This document shows positions 61,001-64,000 of a stretch of DNA of 64,000 bases, one piece after another. The translations under genes were made by a program, and so were the position numbers. How positions within the stretch are numbered: the stretch's first letter is position 1; each line of letters begins with the position of its first letter. The stretch is from positions 63,095,142 to 63,159,141 of the forward strand of contig NC_133896.1 of the NCBI RefSeq assembly GCF_964199755.1. The letters run 5' to 3'. Source of the DNA: Larus michahellis (Eukaryota; Chordata; Aves; Charadriiformes; Laridae). Below the pieces are notes generated by a model. The model did no database searches. It was not told where the DNA came from and saw only the letters and a list, made by a program, of their open reading frames with translations.

Positions 61001-64000
61001 GGAAAGCATTAACATACTCAAACACAGTAACACTCCCAATTCACTGATGTTTTCCTGAATGAAATATCATTATTATCCTTCACCTCACCATCCATTTGGG
61101 TTGAAATGTTTTTAGTATATATTACCTAGTTTCTGAATTGTTCATCTCCTGCAGGGAGGCTGTAGACTAATCCTCAGAAATGGTGAAAAGTTCATGGTAT
61201 TACCAAAAAATAAAAAAAATTATAACAATAATTTTAAAAAGAACTGTAGAAGGCTATGCAAAAATGCATCTCTAATTCTGTTCATGAAGGTGGAAGGCCT
61301 GAACAGACCCAATTTTACTTGAAATGGTTCTAGAAGCAGTGGCAAAGTAGAAAAATTTAGTTAAAAATAGACTTCATAATACCAGTCTCTGAATGGTCAG
61401 ACTTTCTTAACTTCCCCAAGGTGTCTAGTATCAAGGCAAGGTCAGCAAGAGGTACTAGAAGAATTGGGGAAGTGCTAAGTTTTCTCACATACAGAAACAT
61501 TCCCATTCCTGGCAACTGAAGAAATCCCTTGTTATTCAAAGTTCGAGGAACCAATTCTCCAGACTTAAGTCTCAGTAGAATGTGAATGTTTTTGATTTAG
61601 TCTCAACTTTCCATTTGATTGTTATATTCGCAGCTATGTAAAAGGAACACGTGTAAATTAAAAACGATCAGAAGAGGACTATCTCACATATCTGATAGAT
61701 ACCTATGGACCTCTGCTCTTCTATAAAGGGAAAAATAAGGCTTCTTTCATGGGGGGGGGGATTTACAGGATGCATTATCCCTGAAGACTGCACGGTTGTA
61801 CATAGTAAGGCACTCAAAGCACATGGCACCTCTTCTCTCCTACAGCAGCATGACATTGTGAACAAGTATTGGATCCACACCAGTCACCACACAGGCTGCT
61901 GCACCTTCCAGATCCAATACCTGCTTGTTCTCAATTCAGTCTGGCTTTTCCTTACTTCTGATATTATCAAGCACAACCACATCATTTTAGAGATTGCTTA
62001 ACTGCTTCTGTTGGCCTGACTGAAAGAATCCTGGTTTAAGAAAAAAATTCAAAGCAATCTTGACTCAAGGCCTTAACTTCAGTATCCCTTAGGGGACTAC
62101 TCAAAAACCTGTTTTATCTTATTAAAACAAGTAGTGTATATACTCCACCATTATATAAAATTCCAAGTTCAAAAGGGAATGATTATACACACACGGCACT
62201 ACAGAGGTTGACAGTTGTCAATATATGAGTAAAGTTTGGATGCCCGCTTCCCCAATTTAATTGTCGCAACTGAAAAGACTAATAGGCCAGATTATCAAAT
62301 GTCACAAGTTATACCTACTAGGAAATTTCTGAGATTTCCCGTATACAAGGCATATTGAAAATATAAATCTTGAAAATTGAGAGATGCAAGTAATTCTTGA
62401 TGATCTAATCAAAGGACTGCAGAAAACAGATGGATCATTCTCAATACGGAAAAAATGAATTAAGTCGTCAAGAAGCTGGGCTGTACAGAGGACACCATCC
62501 TCTTGCATTACATTTTCTGTTCCTTTCCAACATCACCTCAATTCCATAAATGCCTTTTCCTGCTGTCTTTCAGTAGTACATGGAACATAACCTAACTGAC
62601 TCTTCTTTCTAGATGCAATTGTACTTCTTGTGAAGCCTCCCTCAGTAGCCTCCACTACTTTCAACACCAGCATGACACTTTGTACCTATAAGCTTCACCT
62701 AGCAGATGAGGAAACATGACAGACCATCACGGGAACATCTACTGTTTCTTCAACAGCTATTGTTAGATAGATATTGTTTCACAATTATGTATTTACTTAC
62801 AGCTCAAAATTGAGCCAAAGTTTTTTTTAAGTCTTGGGACATACAAAGTTCAGTCCTGAAAGACCTCTTGGCTTTCCACAGTCTGATCTGAACTGTCTGA
62901 CTTTGTTGCTTTCATTGCACAGAAAAAATGCAGGTTCAGGACTCTTGCTAGCATGTTTAATTAGGCACAATACCTTGTATCTATTCCAAGCTATAAAATT
63001 ACTGAAAATTACATTTTCCAAGATCCCCCTATATTCTTCCTGAATAAACACTATGCATAATATTCTTTTTGTTTCTCTACTATCCTATTTCTGAACAAGA
63101 GCTCTGCACATCCTCTTCTTCAAGTCCACCCTTGCACCAGCACTCACAGCCCTTCCTTGCTATGCTTCAGAGAGAACTGCAGGCTTTATCAGGTAAAAGA
63201 AGAAAAAAGCACATCCAGTAGGAAAAAAATCAACGAAGTTCCTGGAACAGCAGAAAAATACCAGGGGTATTAGAGCATGTCCTCTGTTACTAGGAACATA
63301 GGGCTACAATTACTAGGGGTACAGGCATGTTTCCTATTGTGCCAGAGCAGATCCCAAAAATCCTTTTTCAGTTTCCAGTTATTCACAGAACAGCTGAGAT
63401 GGTGTATAGACAGTAAGTCTCTACTGTGTCTTAACAGGGATAAGAAAAGGATTAAGTCAATTCTAGAGGTAGCAGAGACTCATTAGTAACAGGACAGCCT
63501 CCGTTGTCCAAAAACTGAAGTCACTACTGTAGGGTACAGTTTCACATAATATTAAACTGAGTGTAGCTGTTGCTGCTGAAAAGATGTCCCACCCTCCCTT
63601 CCTCCAACTGCCTGACCAAGGACTTCCATTGTTTCTCTCACCGGATCTAAACCATCAGGCCACCACAAGACAAGTCAGTTCAACAAGCTGATCCAAAGGA
63701 AAAAAATTAACTACCACTCAACTCACTTTTTCAGATAGGCTTTTGAAAACCTAACAGTAAGATTCCTATAAATAAAAAATAAATAAAATGGCACATTACA
63801 GTTATATGCAGTTATCTACCAAATACATAACTTTATGTTGTTTTCATGATACTGGAAAATATTCTGTTATTTCATCTCTACAGTATTTTGTCTTTCTAAA
63901 AACGATTACTAAACAATAGGAAATAGATGTCTGTTCAGCAACCTTATGCCAACAATATACACACATAAGAAAGAGACTGACACTTGCCTTTTTAGTATCA
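58097..64000 (-). other. KDM7A: KDM7A intron (partial), 5' of first visible exon
   Basis: At least 5.9 kb. No match to the missing PHD exon (the C-x-C, C-x2-C and WFH part) was found on the minus strand up to base 64000, so that exon and exon 1 lie further up. The only recognised content is the CR1 copy at 59.6 kb. Confidence 0.7.
59612..60203 (-). mobile_element. CR1 LINE, 5'-truncated, with end of ORF2
   Basis: The 3' terminus lies at the left (AGAATCATAGAATGGTTTGG, then GAAGGGACCTTAAAGATCAT), and the element runs to about 60203 (GATGCAGCCCAGGATG). A minus-strand frame at 59656-60027 encodes the C-terminal 123 residues of the CR1 ORF2 polyprotein (for example FSLEKRRLQGDLIAAFQYLK and TRGNGFKLKEGRFRLDIRKK), without a stop until its natural end. 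The reverse transcriptase core is absent, so it cannot move on its own. It is inserted in the same orientation as KDM7A. Confidence 0.95.

Noticed and set aside
58100..64000. Missing KDM7A PHD exon or start codon inside the window
   Set aside because: No minus-strand stretch encodes the expected C-x-C / C-x2-C / WFH pattern; these exons must lie beyond base 64000.

Overview
The window is vertebrate nuclear DNA, almost certainly from a bird. It has spliced genes with GT/GC-AG introns, CR1 retroposon fragments with the avian 3' signature, and two degraded solo LTRs of a type I recall as common in non-galliform (neoavian) birds. No prokaryotic features, tRNA, rRNA or CRISPR arrays were seen.

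The one gene I can prove is KDM7A (JHDM1D), a PHD-JmjC histone lysine demethylase. It lies on the minus strand from about 58.1 kb down to its stop codon at 21168-21170. I placed 19 consecutive coding exons. Their phases agree at every junction and they total 2641 coding bases, giving 879 residues plus one split Ser. The vertebrate protein is about 940 residues, so about 65 N-terminal residues (start codon and first part of the PHD finger) lie beyond base 64000. The exons carry the end of the PHD finger, the linker, the JmjC domain with its iron-binding H-x-D...H triad, the helical domain after JmjC, a long low-complexity acidic/Ser-rich region, and a conserved basic C-terminal tail. One intron starts with GC instead of GT, and one acceptor is a NAGNAG.

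Layout: 1-~13.7 kb has no recognisable gene and is treated as intergenic. It holds two CpG-dense patches (1.06-1.20 kb and 7.24-7.62 kb), a G-quadruplex motif and two A/T-rich palindromes with MEF2-like cores at 6.05 and 8.05 kb, on either side of the larger CpG patch. From ~13.7 to 21.17 kb is the presumed KDM7A 3' UTR and flank. From 21.17 to 58.1 kb is the KDM7A exon/intron body, with two antisense LTR remnants, CR1 pieces and simple repeats. From 58.1 to 64.0 kb is intron 5' of the first visible exon, with a 0.6-kb CR1 copy that keeps the end of its ORF2.

I found no previously undescribed system. The observations most worth checking are the GC-AG intron, the unassigned CpG island with its flanking palindromes, the NAGNAG acceptor and the antisense LTRs.
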